Shown: positions 38,357 to 47,921, counted from the stretch's first letter. The stretch is DNA of 64,000 nt from Thalassotalea ponticola (GCF_041379045.1 NZ_CP166871.1:1860001-1924000); one strand, 5' to 3'. Notes: generated by a model from the letters alone, not told the origin. Translations and numbers: made by a program.

Positions 38357-39480
38357 TAGATTCGTCCGTATGGCCAGTTTTCACGTATCACTGAAACAGG
38401 AAGCATTTTTAAGACACTGAGCGCAAATTGCTTATCCGTTTCATTGAGTGACTTCAATGCATAGGCGCGTAACAAACTCTGCAGAGCTTTTCCGAACATC
38501 GGTGGATCCAGCATCTCACCTTCAAATTTGATTGCACCACCGAGTAATGCATCGGCTGCAATCGCCGCCTGTAATATTTCAACGTTGCGCTTTATCTCTT
38601 TTGGCGACGGGGTAAATGCTACTTTACACAGGTGTATGTGGTAGGGATGGATCAATTGTTTTCCGGTGAGCCCCATTTGTGCTTCGATTAGCGCATGCCC
38701 GTGAACCACATGAGATTCGTGATCACCGTGTAAATCTAACCAACGGCGCACATCATCCGGTTCAATCATTTTCTCAGGCATTGGTGTATCGTTAATTAAC
38801 ACCTCGACACCACCTATCACCCCTTTACCCGCAATGCGCGCTTCGAGAAGCAAGGTACGCAAGTAGGTTAATAACTCATCTATCCACCCTTCGGGAGTTA
38901 AATGAATCGCCATGGCTTTCGAAAAATCGTGGATACCAAATACCACGTGCTTAACGCTTGAAAATGCCATGAGCTGATCGGCTATTTTTAACGAGCGAGG
39001 GTGTTCAATGATGGGTTGGATTTCTATATTGGGATTGACCGCCACGAGCCATGCGCTGAGATCGCGAATTTCGGCTGCGCCGTAAGACTCTCCAGCTTTG
39101 GCCAGTACAATGACGTCAACATAGTCCGCTACCTGACGGATCATTTGCAGGTCTTTTTCGTACTCTTCAGTGCGAAACGGATTAATCCTCACGGCAATTT
39201 GAAAACTTCTCTGTGCAAATTGAGGTAACTCGTTGATCAATAACTGTCGAGACTGCTCTTTTTGTCGACAGCCATCCTCCAAGTCAAATAACAGCGTATG
39301 CGCTTGACATAAGTGGGCGTGCTTGCGCATCCGTTCACTTGCCTGCTCCAAAGTTTCGTAACTTCCGTCTTTGGGCGAGTACTTGATCGGCGGATAATAC
39401 AACTGTATCCCCGGCCAAAAACCACCGAGCACATCTTGCTCGTTTACTTGATCTAAAAATTCATTGTGATAGTTCAACAC
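38356..39480 (-). CDS. CitE-like CoA-ester lyase (374 aa)
   Basis: First gene of the operon. It is longer than usual for CitE (374 aa), with ~60 extra residues at each end of the TIM barrel. T-L-L-F-D-L-E-D-G-C near residue 62 carries the acidic metal ligands, I-I-E-H-P-R-S-L near 150 the second Glu, and T-G-K-Q-L-I-H-P-Y-H near 270 the CoA-binding loop. It differs strongly from the two other CitE-like proteins nearby, so the three are ancient paralogues rather than recent copies. Substrate unknown: malyl-CoA, methylmalyl-CoA or citramalyl-CoA are candidates. Confidence 0.85.
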   Translation of the reverse strand: MLNYHNEFLDQVNEQDVLGGFWPGIQLYYPPIKYSPKDGSYETLEQASERMRKHAHLCQAHTLLFDLEDGCRQKEQSRQLLINELPQFAQRSFQIAVRINPFRTEEYEKDLQMIRQVADYVDVIVLAKAGESYGAAEIRDLSAWLVAVNPNIEIQPIIEHPRSLKIADQLMAFSSVKHVVFGIHDFSKAMAIHLTPEGWIDELLTYLRTLLLEARIAGKGVIGGVEVLINDTPMPEKMIEPDDVRRWLDLHGDHESHVVHGHALIEAQMGLTGKQLIHPYHIHLCKVAFTPSPKEIKRNVEILQAAIAADALLGGAIKFEGEMLDPPMFGKALQSLLRAYALKSLNETDKQFALSVLKMLPVSVIRENWPYGRI

Positions 39481-39957
39481 ATCCTCCTACGCTCTGCCGG
39501 CTAGTGCCATGTGTTCCCTCCTTTTTACCCATCGCAGATTGCTCAGCGAGGTACGACAACGAAAAAGAAACAAACAAAATAATGAAAACTTTTATTTATA
39601 ATTACACCATTAGAGTATATATTTCAAACAAATGTTTAAAAAATATTAGACCTTGCTATCAAAATGCGCTAGCTTATTAAACAAACAGCAGGTCAGCAAG
39701 AAAATCAACAAAAGCCGATATGGCAAAGGTATTTATGTGACTTTTGAACGTTCGTGAAATTTTCAAAAGTACGTGGTGACAGGTTATATATAAAACGGAC
39801 TATATGCGTTTTTATCGGTATTCGCCTAGTCAAAATCAGATAAAAAAAGCAAACCTATCCCGTAAACTTACAACGTTGATTACACGGCATTCAAACGTTA
39901 GGCTTAGACAACAGGGACAGGAAGCCACCCTATACTATTAAAATAATTGGAGGACTT
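39481..39957. promoter_or_regulatory. divergent regulatory region of the CoA-ester lyase genes
   Basis: A 477-bp AT-rich gap between two divergent CitE-like genes, so it should hold both promoters. AT tracts occur at 39580-39610 and ATATATAAAA at 39786-39794. No gene, terminator or clear operator palindrome was found. No regulator gene lies beside the cluster. Confidence 0.45.
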
Positions 39958-40947
39958 ATGTCGACACTGGTACACCCAAATAAAGCGTTGTTTGATGGCG
40001 AAGCGCCGTTTCCCGTTCTACCCAGTTGCGAACATTTTGCCGGCAGTGAAAAGTTAATTAGCAAAGCTATGCAGTTACAACAAGAGCTGGGTCCGGTTTT
40101 TGATATTACGTGTGACTGTGAAGATGGTGCTGCTGCGGGTAGCGAGGAAGAACACGCTAATATGGTGGCGCAGATGATTGGCAGCGATGCCAATGCGTTC
40201 AATATGGTAGGAGTGCGCATTCACGATCACAGCCATCCCCATTGGCAACGCGATATCGATATCATTGTGCCGCAAGTCGGTGACAAACTAGCGTACATTA
40301 CCCTGCCTAAGTGCACTAATGCCTCTCAAATTGAAGAAATGGTGATGTACATAAAACGCATTGCGCACCAAAGCAATATAGAGCGTGACATTCCCGTACA
40401 CGTGTTAATTGAAACACATGGCGCATTGCGCGACGTGTGGCAAATAGCGGCGATAGAATCAGTGCAGGTGTTAGATTTTGGTATGATGGATTTTGTTTCT
40501 GGTCATAACGGTGCCATTCCAGCGTCTTGCATGCGCTCGCCGGGACAGTTTGAGCATGCCTTACTGGCGCGAGCGAAAACCGAAATGGTGGCGGCGTGCT
40601 TGGCCCATGGTGTTATCCCATCACACAATGTCACCCTCGATTTAAAAAATGTCCAACAAACAATCGATGATGCAAGTCGAGCAAGACTTGAATTTGGTTT
40701 TTTGCGTATGTGGAGCATTTATCCCACGCAAATAAACGCCATTGTTGATGCAATGAAGCCGGATTATCAGGAAGTTGAAGACGCGGCGGCCATTTTGTTG
40801 GCAGCACAGCAAAATAACTGGGGTCCGATTCAATATCAAGGTGAACTGCACGATAGAGCAACTTATCGTTATTACTGGCAACTGTTGCAACGTGCTCACG
40901 TCAGCGGTGTTGATATAAATCCTCAAGCAAACGCTGCGTTTTTTTAA
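39958..40947 (+). CDS. CitE-like CoA-ester lyase (329 aa), divergent
   Basis: A 329-aa HpcH/HpaI aldolase-family protein. D-I-T-C-D-C-E-D-G-A near residue 50 gives the acidic metal site, H-V-L-I-E-T-H-G near 148 the second Glu, and L-R-M-W-S-I-Y-P-T-Q near 242 replaces the usual G-K-x-x-I-H-P CoA loop, marking a distinct subgroup. An ATTGGAGG ribosome binding site precedes the start. It is transcribed away from the ligase/lyase operon and may share its substrate route. Confidence 0.85.
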   Translation: MSTLVHPNKALFDGEAPFPVLPSCEHFAGSEKLISKAMQLQQELGPVFDITCDCEDGAAAGSEEEHANMVAQMIGSDANAFNMVGVRIHDHSHPHWQRDIDIIVPQVGDKLAYITLPKCTNASQIEEMVMYIKRIAHQSNIERDIPVHVLIETHGALRDVWQIAAIESVQVLDFGMMDFVSGHNGAIPASCMRSPGQFEHALLARAKTEMVAACLAHGVIPSHNVTLDLKNVQQTIDDASRARLEFGFLRMWSIYPTQINAIVDAMKPDYQEVEDAAAILLAAQQNNWGPIQYQGELHDRATYRYYWQLLQRAHVSGVDINPQANAAFF

Positions 40948-40978
40948 ACGACATAGTTTGCTCATTGCCCATCGACCA

Positions 40979-41013
40979 GTAAAGGCTGAGGTTATTTTAT
41001 CAGCCTTTACTTT
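40979..41013 (+). terminator. terminator after divergent CitE-like gene
   Basis: GTAAAGGCTGA and TCAGCCTTTAC form an 11-bp perfect stem over a ten-base loop, followed by TTTG. The T-run is short, so termination may be partial. Confidence 0.7.
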
Positions 41014-41246
41014 GCGCAAATAATGCCACGTACTGCCTCTAACACGCTTATCGTCATCTCTAAATTGTAAACCTCGGCGCGTTTATAATAGCGCCTTAAC
41101 CTTGCCTCTTGTCAAACAATTCAAATAGCCAATAACGCGGCTAAAACGGTATTCAGCTCATATAACGACCAAATACAGACACGTGCCTTGCAACGTGAGC
41201 CGTTGATTAATTAACCAGTAACGTACTTTTTATGAACAAAAAAGGG

Positions 41247-41289
41247 TTGACATCCGTTTACAGAAACAATACTGTACGTTTATACAGTA
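41247..41289 (+). promoter_or_regulatory. sigma-70 promoter with LexA (SOS) box
   Basis: TTGACA at 41247-41252 and TACTGT at 41270-41275 are spaced 17 bp. The -10 is embedded in a perfect gammaproteobacterial SOS box, TACTGTACGTTTATACAGTA (CTGT-N8-ACAG) at 41270-41289, so bound LexA would block RNA polymerase directly. Confidence 0.93.
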
Positions 41290-41314
41290 TGCATTACACA
41301 TTGGAATAGACACA

Positions 41315-41716
41315 ATGAATCAGGCAATAAACAACCTTAATCGCTCGTTTTATAACTCGAACCGTTGGCTGACTTTGGCCTCTGATCAGCCCCATCAAAC
41401 GATGACTTTCGATTTACTGTCTCGCTGCAGTAAAAATCAGCAGCAAAAGCGTTGGATTCTTTGTGTAGGTGGAGACGAAACAGACTTACAGCCACTGACA
41501 AAACACATTGACCACGAAAAACTACTGCGTGTTTACCCTAACCTAAAGCCAATAACATTTGAGCAAATCGTCAACGCACTACTGCGCGGAAATTGCTCCA
41601 CCATTATTATTTGGGATAAGCAATTTAACGCCAGCCAACTGGACATATTAAAGAGCAGTGCAAAACACGGTAAGACCGAGTGTATTATTGTTAATCATCA
41701 CAAAACCCTGCACTAA
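41315..41716 (+). CDS. sulA: SulA-like cell-division inhibitor
   Basis: A 133-aa protein with the SulA core: K-R-W-I-L-C-V near residue 48, a central L-x-V-Y-P-N-L-K-P-I-T-F-E-Q-I-V-N-A-L-L-R-G-N near residue 75, and T-I-I-I-W-D-K-x-F-x-x-x-Q. In E. coli SulA sequesters FtsZ to hold division during DNA damage and is later degraded by Lon. It is shorter than E. coli SulA (169 aa). The consensus LexA box 25 bp upstream strongly supports the call. Confidence 0.85.
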   Translation: MNQAINNLNRSFYNSNRWLTLASDQPHQTMTFDLLSRCSKNQQQKRWILCVGGDETDLQPLTKHIDHEKLLRVYPNLKPITFEQIVNALLRGNCSTIIIWDKQFNASQLDILKSSAKHGKTECIIVNHHKTLH

Positions 41717-41947
41717 TATGTGCCAGTAAACCGTAATTAACAAAGCACGGGCTTTGAGATGGTCGCGAAATTAGCTGAAAGCGCTGAATAACATTGACCG
41801 CAATAGCTTAAGCCGCCTAAAGCGTGCTGTTATCACGACAGTAAAAAGCGTATCGCAATATCACCCGAGCCACTAACATTAACTAACTTGTGTGGCATAA
41901 GTTGTGGTAGTATTAACGCTTAATTTTATCATTGTTTTAACCTGTCT

Positions 41948-42445
41948 ATGTCTAACCAGACCGATACTTATCCTCTAACACAGCCTTGCCCATGCGGCTC
42001 AAACAAGCCGTTACAACAATGTTGCCTAGTCTTTATTGAGGGGCGCGATATCGCTCAAAGCGCTGAACAACTCATGCGCTCGCGTTACACAGCTTATGCA
42101 TTGGGCAACGCCAACTACATCGCTCAAACGTATGCAAAGGCACAACAGCGTAATAATAGTGAAGCGGACATCCAGGCGTGGATTGAGCAAACTCATTGGT
42201 TGGGCTTAACCATAGAGGACACCAATTACAGCGACAATGAGCAACACTTTGTACAGTTTGTTGCCAGCTATTTATATCAAGATCAAATCCGTCAATTACA
42301 AGAAAACTCGCGTTTTATCAAAGAAGACGGTCATTGGAGATATATCGACGGCAATATATTATCCGATCACCTTATCCGCCGAGTTACTCGAAACGACCCC
42401 TGCCCTTGCAATAGCGGTAAGAAATTTAAGCGCTGTCACGGCTGA
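41948..42445 (+). CDS. YchJ family SEC-C motif protein
   Basis: A 165-aa protein with two zinc-binding SEC-C-type motifs, C-P-C-G-S-N-K-P-L-Q-Q-C-C near residue 11 and D-P-C-P-C-N-S-G-K-K-F-K-R-C-H at the C-terminus, around a YchJ/UPF0225 middle domain with L-M-R-S-R-Y-T-A-Y-A-L-G and H-F-V-Q-F-V-A. SEC-C motifs bind zinc and occur in proteins that contact SecB or ribosomes; YchJ's role is not known. Confidence 0.9.
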   Translation: MSNQTDTYPLTQPCPCGSNKPLQQCCLVFIEGRDIAQSAEQLMRSRYTAYALGNANYIAQTYAKAQQRNNSEADIQAWIEQTHWLGLTIEDTNYSDNEQHFVQFVASYLYQDQIRQLQENSRFIKEDGHWRYIDGNILSDHLIRRVTRNDPCPCNSGKKFKRCHG

Positions 42446-42464
42446 TTGTCACGCGCTTAACGGT

Positions 42465-43742
42465 TCAACGCACCGGCCACGTGAGTACAAATCTGGCACC
42501 ACCTAATGGGCTATCATCAACCGTGGCAATGCCGTGATGCCAACGCATGACTTTACTGACAATAGCTAAGCCAAGACCAAACCCGCCAGTGTCTTTACCG
42601 CGACTTTGATCAAAGCGAGAAAATGCGTCAAAGACACGGGCTTTAAATTCATCGGCAACACCACTGCCATTATCATCAACGGTAATGCAACAGTGTTGCT
42701 CTGTAAGCGCTAAGGTGACGTCGATTCGACCGCGACCAAACGTGACCGCATTATTTAAAACATTACTTATTGCTCGACTAATAAAGTGGGGATCGCACCG
42801 AACCAGTTGTCCGTCTAGCGAATCATTCACGTTAACTGTGAGATCGGGCTGAGTAATGTTGGTGACTTGCTCTTGTACGATGGCACTGATGTCAGTGAGC
42901 TCAAAACTGATTGTCGGTTCAGTCGTGTCAAATGAGTTATACATCACTAAATCATTTACCAAGGATTCGAGTTCACATATATCGGTGTTGATCGATTTAA
43001 TATAGCGTTGCTGAGTATCTGCATCGGATGTACTACTTAGTACTTGTAAGGCAAATTTACTTCGCGCCAATGGCGTAGATAACTCATGCGACACTGCTGT
43101 GGTAAGTTCTCTATGTGCTTTCAATAAATGCTTGATCCGCGACGACATCATATTGAAAGTTTTGATGATCGGTTTTATTAATGCCGAATCGCCACTTACC
43201 ACCTGAGTATTGAAGTTTCCTGAGCCAAATGCAGCTACCGCTGAATCTAAACGTGCCAAATCTCTTGAAATAGGTCGCAACCACAAATAAAGTAAAATAC
43301 CAAGTAATAGCACCATCAGCACGCGCAACAATAGCGGTGTTTTTGGCGCAGTGGACGCTTTAACAGGGCCGAGTATCAAAATAGCTGATTGCTCACTCAG
43401 CGCTAGGCTAAACGTTAGCCAATCCCCATCTTGTGTCACTAATACCTGTGGCGATGTGATATCAACGTCGGTAGAGGTGTTATCAGCAGAGTTCTGCGTC
43501 CATTGCAACGACAGCGGTAAATTATATTGCCGAGCGGTATCGTCAATTGCAGGTGACCAGGTTGCAGGATCAGCTTGCTGTAGTGAGTCTGCCAGTAATA
43601 CCAGCAGAGTTTTATAGCCAGAATAAGACGCAATATCTTGCTTAACACTGCGTTGCCAAACGTGATCAAGCGCAAAACTAAGCGCGCCAAAACACAGCAG
43701 AAGCAAAACGTACAAGCTGAAAAATGAGCGCCCGAGTTTCAT
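42465..43742 (-). CDS. two-component sensor histidine kinase
   Basis: A 425-aa inner-membrane kinase. Helices at residues ~8-28 and ~130-150 flank a periplasmic sensor domain of ~100 aa. A HAMP linker is followed by the H-box A-V-S-H-E-L-S-T-P-L-A-R near residue 215, the N-box N-V-L-N-N-A-V-T-F-G, D-D-N-G-S-G-V, and G-F-G-L-G-L-A-I-V. The layout and the H-box variant resemble RstB of the OmpR/RstA group. It lies 23 bp after its response regulator in one operon. The signal is unknown. Confidence 0.93.
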   Translation of the reverse strand: MKLGRSFFSLYVLLLLCFGALSFALDHVWQRSVKQDIASYSGYKTLLVLLADSLQQADPATWSPAIDDTARQYNLPLSLQWTQNSADNTSTDVDITSPQVLVTQDGDWLTFSLALSEQSAILILGPVKASTAPKTPLLLRVLMVLLLGILLYLWLRPISRDLARLDSAVAAFGSGNFNTQVVSGDSALIKPIIKTFNMMSSRIKHLLKAHRELTTAVSHELSTPLARSKFALQVLSSTSDADTQQRYIKSINTDICELESLVNDLVMYNSFDTTEPTISFELTDISAIVQEQVTNITQPDLTVNVNDSLDGQLVRCDPHFISRAISNVLNNAVTFGRGRIDVTLALTEQHCCITVDDNGSGVADEFKARVFDAFSRFDQSRGKDTGGFGLGLAIVSKVMRWHHGIATVDDSPLGGARFVLTWPVR

Positions 43743-43765
43743 CGTTTAGCCTTAATTCAAACGCA

Positions 43766-44482
43766 TCAATCCCAAGCGTCCGGTACAAACAAATAGCCTT
43801 GTCCCCAAATAGTTTTAATCCGATAAGGTGTTTCAGTAGAGTCGAGTAATTTTTTGCGAAGCCTCGAAATGCGCACATCAACACTTCTATCCATACCATC
43901 GTATTCCCGACCCACCACCGCTTTATAGATATAGTCGCGGTTTTGAACTTCGCCTGCTCGGGTCGCTAACAACCAGAGTAAATCGAATTCTTGACTGGTT
44001 AAATCGATACTTTCGCCGTCGAGAACCACTTGGCGAGAGTTGCGATTGATGCGCAATTTACCACATTGGATTTCCGCTTTTTCACTGCCGCCTTTGGGCA
44101 GTTGCCCACGTCGCAATAAGGCATTAACGCGAGCTAATAAAACACGAGGCTCTAACGGTTTGGCGACGTAATCATCTGCGCCTATTTCCAACCCTAGTAC
44201 CTGATCAAAGTCGGTACTCTTTGCGGTCAGCATCAATATTGGGTTACTAAACGTAGGGCGTAGATCTCTACAAACAGTAAAACCATCTTTACCCGGTAAC
44301 ATAACGTCTAAAATAATCAAATCCGGTGAGAAATTCTCTACCGCTTTTGCCACGGTATCACCGCGAAATTCCTGCTTTATATGAAATCCCTCACTCGTCA
44401 AAAAATCCTTTATTAAATCCGACAATTGACGATCATCTTCAACCAGTAATATTTTTTTAAGGTTCGGTTTGTTCTCTGCCAT
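43766..44482 (-). CDS. OmpR/RstA-type response regulator
   Basis: A 238-aa regulator: receiver domain (residues ~10-122) with E-D-D acidic pocket, phospho-Asp in L-I-I-L-D-V-M-L-P-G near residue 57, Thr in M-L-T-A-K, and the Lys of V-A-K-P-L; then an OmpR-type winged helix (~138-232) with D-L-T-S-Q-E-F-D-L-L-W-L-L and R-S-V-D-V-R-I-S-R-L-R-K-K. It is most like RstA. It precedes the kinase gene. The divergent 405-bp gap to xthA (44483-44887) holds its promoter. Confidence 0.94.
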   Translation of the reverse strand: MAENKPNLKKILLVEDDRQLSDLIKDFLTSEGFHIKQEFRGDTVAKAVENFSPDLIILDVMLPGKDGFTVCRDLRPTFSNPILMLTAKSTDFDQVLGLEIGADDYVAKPLEPRVLLARVNALLRRGQLPKGGSEKAEIQCGKLRINRNSRQVVLDGESIDLTSQEFDLLWLLATRAGEVQNRDYIYKAVVGREYDGMDRSVDVRISRLRKKLLDSTETPYRIKTIWGQGYLFVPDAWD

Positions 44483-44830
44483 TAAAATTGCTCCAACTAT
44501 GTGCAGTTAATCCCTTCGTATTTGCTAGGGTCTGTTGATTACAAGCTCAGTGCTAACGGGCATTAACTCGGCGTTGACCTTGTTACCACCGAGACGACAA
44601 ACAATCAGCTCACCAATTGACGCATCACAATGATAATTAACACAACGACCTGACACAACGCATTGTTAGATTTATCATCACCTTAGCTCGGCGTCGCTTG
44701 CAACACCAAATTGCCGATCTAGCGACTCGAAAAATCCCCTTTGGTTACATTTTAGTTAATTGATTTATAAAGACTAAATTTATTAACCAAAAAACTGCAT
44801 TTATTTAACTACAGAAAATTAGTCTGCGGT

Positions 44831-44858
44831 TTGTCAATGCGCAATAAGCTGTTAAAAT
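44831..44858 (+). promoter_or_regulatory. promoter of xthA
   Basis: TTGTCA (44831-44836), a 16-bp spacer and TAAAAT (44853-44858) lie about 30 bp before the xthA start. No operator is apparent. Confidence 0.6.
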
Positions 44859-44887
44859 GACGCAAAAATTTTTAAATAATAATCGCT

Positions 44888-45694
44888 ATGAAAATTGTCT
44901 CGTTCAATATCAACGGCCTTCGCGCCCGACTTCACCAACTGCAAGCACTGATTGATAAGCACCAGCCCGATATCATTGGTTTACAGGAAATCAAAGTACA
45001 CGATGAAGCCTTCCCGTTAGAGGATGTGCAAAAAATGGGCTATCACGTATACTTCCATGGTCAAAAGGCTCACTACGGTGTTGCAATGCTGTGTAAAAAA
45101 CAGCCTATTCATGTGCAAAAAGGTTTTCCAACCGACTTGGAAGAAATGCAAAAACGCATGATTATGATCACCACTGAGGATGACAACGGCCAACCAATCA
45201 CGGTATTAAACGGTTATTTCCCTCAGGGAGATAACATTAGTCACGAAACAAAGTTTCCGTACAAACGTCAATTTTACAAAGACTTAATGGGCTATTTAGA
45301 CACTCATCACAGTGCAGCTGATAACATTGTGGTAATGGGGGATATTAATATCTCACCAACCGATCTTGATATAGGCATTGGCGAACAGAATCGCAAGCGG
45401 TGGTTGAAGACCGGCAAGTGCAGTTTCCAACCTGAAGAAAGAGAATGGTTAGCAAAATTATTAGACTGGGGCTTTGTCGATACATTCAGACAATGCCATC
45501 CCAGTGTCGACGACCAGTTTAGTTGGTTTGATTATCGCTCGAAAGGCTTTAACGACAACCGAGGTCTGCGCATCGACGTGGTTTTAGCCACTAAAGAATT
45601 GGCCAAGCGCTGCACTGAGTCGGGTATTGATTACCAATTACGCGGTATTGAAAAACCATCAGATCACGCACCGATATGGTCTGTTTTTAACTAG
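44888..45694 (+). CDS. xthA: exodeoxyribonuclease III
   Basis: 3'-5' exonuclease and AP endonuclease of base-excision repair. The 268-aa protein starts with [14 protein letters not shown], and has L-Q-E-I-K (catalytic Glu, residue ~34), [21 protein letters not shown] near residue 152, and the terminal S-D-H-A-P-I-W catalytic His. E. coli Xth has 268 aa. The following rlmA gene starts 25 bp later. Confidence 0.97.
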   Translation: MKIVSFNINGLRARLHQLQALIDKHQPDIIGLQEIKVHDEAFPLEDVQKMGYHVYFHGQKAHYGVAMLCKKQPIHVQKGFPTDLEEMQKRMIMITTEDDNGQPITVLNGYFPQGDNISHETKFPYKRQFYKDLMGYLDTHHSAADNIVVMGDINISPTDLDIGIGEQNRKRWLKTGKCSFQPEEREWLAKLLDWGFVDTFRQCHPSVDDQFSWFDYRSKGFNDNRGLRIDVVLATKELAKRCTESGIDYQLRGIEKPSDHAPIWSVFN

Positions 45695-45719
45695 ACTTGA
45701 GAACACAAGGATCATCATC

Positions 45720-46535
45720 ATGTCCCGATTGGCATCGTACGTTTGCCCTATTTGCCATCAACCGTTGATTCGCGTTATGGCAAGCTATCGCTGTCAGCAC
45801 AATCACAGTTTTGACATCGCCAAGGAAGGTTACGTCAATTTACTTCCCGTGCAGTATAAGCACTCTAAGAATCCGGGTGATAACAACGACATGGTCAACG
45901 CACGGCGAGCTTTTCTCGACGGTGGGTATTATCAGCCGCTGCGCGACAAGTTGGTACAATGGCAACAAGACAAAATGCCCAGCGGTTGCATAGTCGATGC
46001 CGGTTGTGGGGAAGGCTATTACACCGCCGCTCACGCCGCTAAAAACTGCTCAGTCTACGGTGTTGATATCGCTAAAAATGCAGTTCGCATTGCGGCTAAA
46101 AAATACCCTGATTGTCATTTTAGCGTGGCATCAATTGCCCAGTTGCCGTTTGCCGAGAAATCCGTAGATTGGCTGTATTCAGTGTACGCACCGATAAAAG
46201 CAGAAGAGTTTCATCGCCTGCTCAAAGACGACGGCTTTTTTATCAGTGTAACCCCGGGCAAAAAGCACTTGTGGCAACTTAAACAAAAAATCTATGACAC
46301 CCCACGAGAACACGATGAGACGAAAGACCAGATCGAAGGTTTTGCGCTAGTCACACAAGAGCGATTGAGCTATACAATGACGTTTGCCGATGGTGGGATG
46401 GCGAGAAATTTACTGGCGATGACCCCATTTGCATTTAAAGGCTCAGCGACACTGAGCGAGCAGCTGGCGAATGACCACGGCTTTTCATGCACTGCCGACT
46501 TTTTAATTCGTCTATATCGAAAGCAGTTGCCTTGA
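45720..46535 (+). CDS. rlmA: 23S rRNA (guanine-N1)-methyltransferase
   Basis: SAM-dependent methyltransferase that modifies G745 in helix 35 of 23S rRNA. The 271-aa protein begins with a zinc finger (C-P-I-C-H and Y-R-C-x2-N-H-S-F-D, residues ~7-32) that binds RNA, followed by the Rossmann fold with V-D-A-G-C-G-E-G-Y-Y (residues ~95-104). Y-V-N-L-L near residue 38 is also typical. Start set at ATG 45720, since the longer frame would begin inside xthA and only this one has an AAGGAT site. Confidence 0.94.
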   Translation: MSRLASYVCPICHQPLIRVMASYRCQHNHSFDIAKEGYVNLLPVQYKHSKNPGDNNDMVNARRAFLDGGYYQPLRDKLVQWQQDKMPSGCIVDAGCGEGYYTAAHAAKNCSVYGVDIAKNAVRIAAKKYPDCHFSVASIAQLPFAEKSVDWLYSVYAPIKAEEFHRLLKDDGFFISVTPGKKHLWQLKQKIYDTPREHDETKDQIEGFALVTQERLSYTMTFADGGMARNLLAMTPFAFKGSATLSEQLANDHGFSCTADFLIRLYRKQLP

Positions 46536-46637
46536 GTGTCCATGGTAAACAGAACGCCTAATCAACACTATCACAACTGATCAATGACCAACTGACGCAC
46601 GCCGTTCGGGAGCTATTTTCTTATGGCAGTGCGTTGG

Positions 46638-47060
46638 TTAAGCGCTTTGGTTATATGAGTATCGCAGCAGTTTGGCGAGATCGAAAAATGTCGGTTTCTG
46701 CGCGGTAAAGTTTACCTCATCGTTCACCGCCTGTAATTTCTCCACCCCGTCTCGGTACCACTTGGCCAGTGAAGGCGGGAGCAGTAACTTGGCTTGATTA
46801 GACATAAAAAACACCGCTTGCACCAGCATTGAGGCGATAAACAAACCATAAAATAAGGCATACTTAAGTTGTTCGACGCCGTGTAGCAGCAATGGCAAGG
46901 TGAATGCTAAAACCGCTAAAGGCGGCGCATAGCGCAGCACGAAGCGACTGGTGAGCACCGCTTTGTACTGAGGAAAGTAATTGATCAACTCAGGCTTATT
47001 TGGCCAAGTATCTATGTAGTCAAGTCCGCGCTTGTAGGTTTCTAAAATTGACTGTTGCAT
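46638..47060 (-). CDS. UPF0208 membrane protein (YfbV)
   Basis: A 140-aa protein with two membrane helices (residues ~40-62 and ~68-90). The N-terminal Y-K-R-G-x-x-Y-x-x-T-W-P, R-F-V-L-R-Y-A-P-P-L-A-V-L-A and L-P-P-x-L-A-K-W-Y match the UPF0208/YfbV family. In E. coli yfbV lies next to ackA-pta and affects the Ter macrodomain; here ackA-pta is 13 kb away. ATG 47060 was preferred over the in-frame ATG four codons upstream. Confidence 0.88.
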   Translation of the reverse strand: MQQSILETYKRGLDYIDTWPNKPELINYFPQYKAVLTSRFVLRYAPPLAVLAFTLPLLLHGVEQLKYALFYGLFIASMLVQAVFFMSNQAKLLLPPSLAKWYRDGVEKLQAVNDEVNFTAQKPTFFDLAKLLRYSYNQSA

Positions 47061-47921
47061 AGCGATACACATTTCTCATCGTAAGGTTTGCCCGTCGTTC
47101 ACTACAAAAGCTCCAACGACACCTGATTATACACTTGTTTACACCACAAAGATCTCTTAATAAAAGATAACACATTTAGCTGTGAAAATACGACCAATTG
47201 CATGATATTTACTGCCGACCATTGACAATCCAGATCGGTAATTGATCGCTTTTAAGTTACCCATTGATCGTTTTATCTACAAGATCTGTCTTAAAAGGAT
47301 CAGTTAACTATCAACTTTTATACATTTAGATAGTTTTTAATACAAAACGTTAAAAATAGCGACTTAAGAACATTTATTCACAATAAAGTTTTACGGTTAT
47401 TTTTTAACCGATATTTTTTTATGTTATATTACAGGCACTTAAACCACTTATAATAGCTTATATACACAATTATCCACATTTTTTGTGGATAATGACATCG
47501 GGTATAAAATACATTAAAAGTACGATTATCGACACTTTATTACTTGATACTTTAAGTATATAAGCAATTTTGTACATTTTACCTAAGTTAAGGCTGTTTC
47601 GTTAATCTATAGAAAAACCTATACCATAAACTATGTCGCTGCGTTATAGTATTTGAAACGCGGTTAGGGTCTGTTGACCTCTGTGCGATAGGTTTTGTTC
47701 GAATTACAAGGGATTCATTGAGGTGCAGTTAGAGAAGTATGGTTATTCGATACGAAGCAACTGCAACAATGAGGAGAAACCTTTAAACGAGTCCAATAAT
47801 CGCATAGGTAAGACAGCGTTATTACGTACTCATGTGGAATAACTACACATCGTAATCGCTGCCAACACAGACTGCAAAACTCAACACGCCCTAGGCAAAT
47901 CGTCGGTAAAAAGGAATCTTT
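47061..47921. promoter_or_regulatory. 861-bp noncoding region with origin-like elements
   Basis: Largest gap between housekeeping genes. It contains six GATC sites at 47151, 47233, 47244, 47266, 47283 and 47298, two of them in 13-mer-like contexts (GATCTCTTAATAA and GATCTGTCTTAAA). An AT-rich tract follows (47320-47460). DnaA boxes TTATTCACA (47374-47382), TTATCCACA (47470-47478) and inverted TGTGGATAA (47484-47492) are present, as are one-mismatch boxes at 47273-47281 and 47460-47468. No dnaA, gidA or mioC gene is nearby. 47500-47921 shows no gene, only a GGGTCTGTTGACC stretch at 47665 also met (partly) at 44530. Confidence 0.5.
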
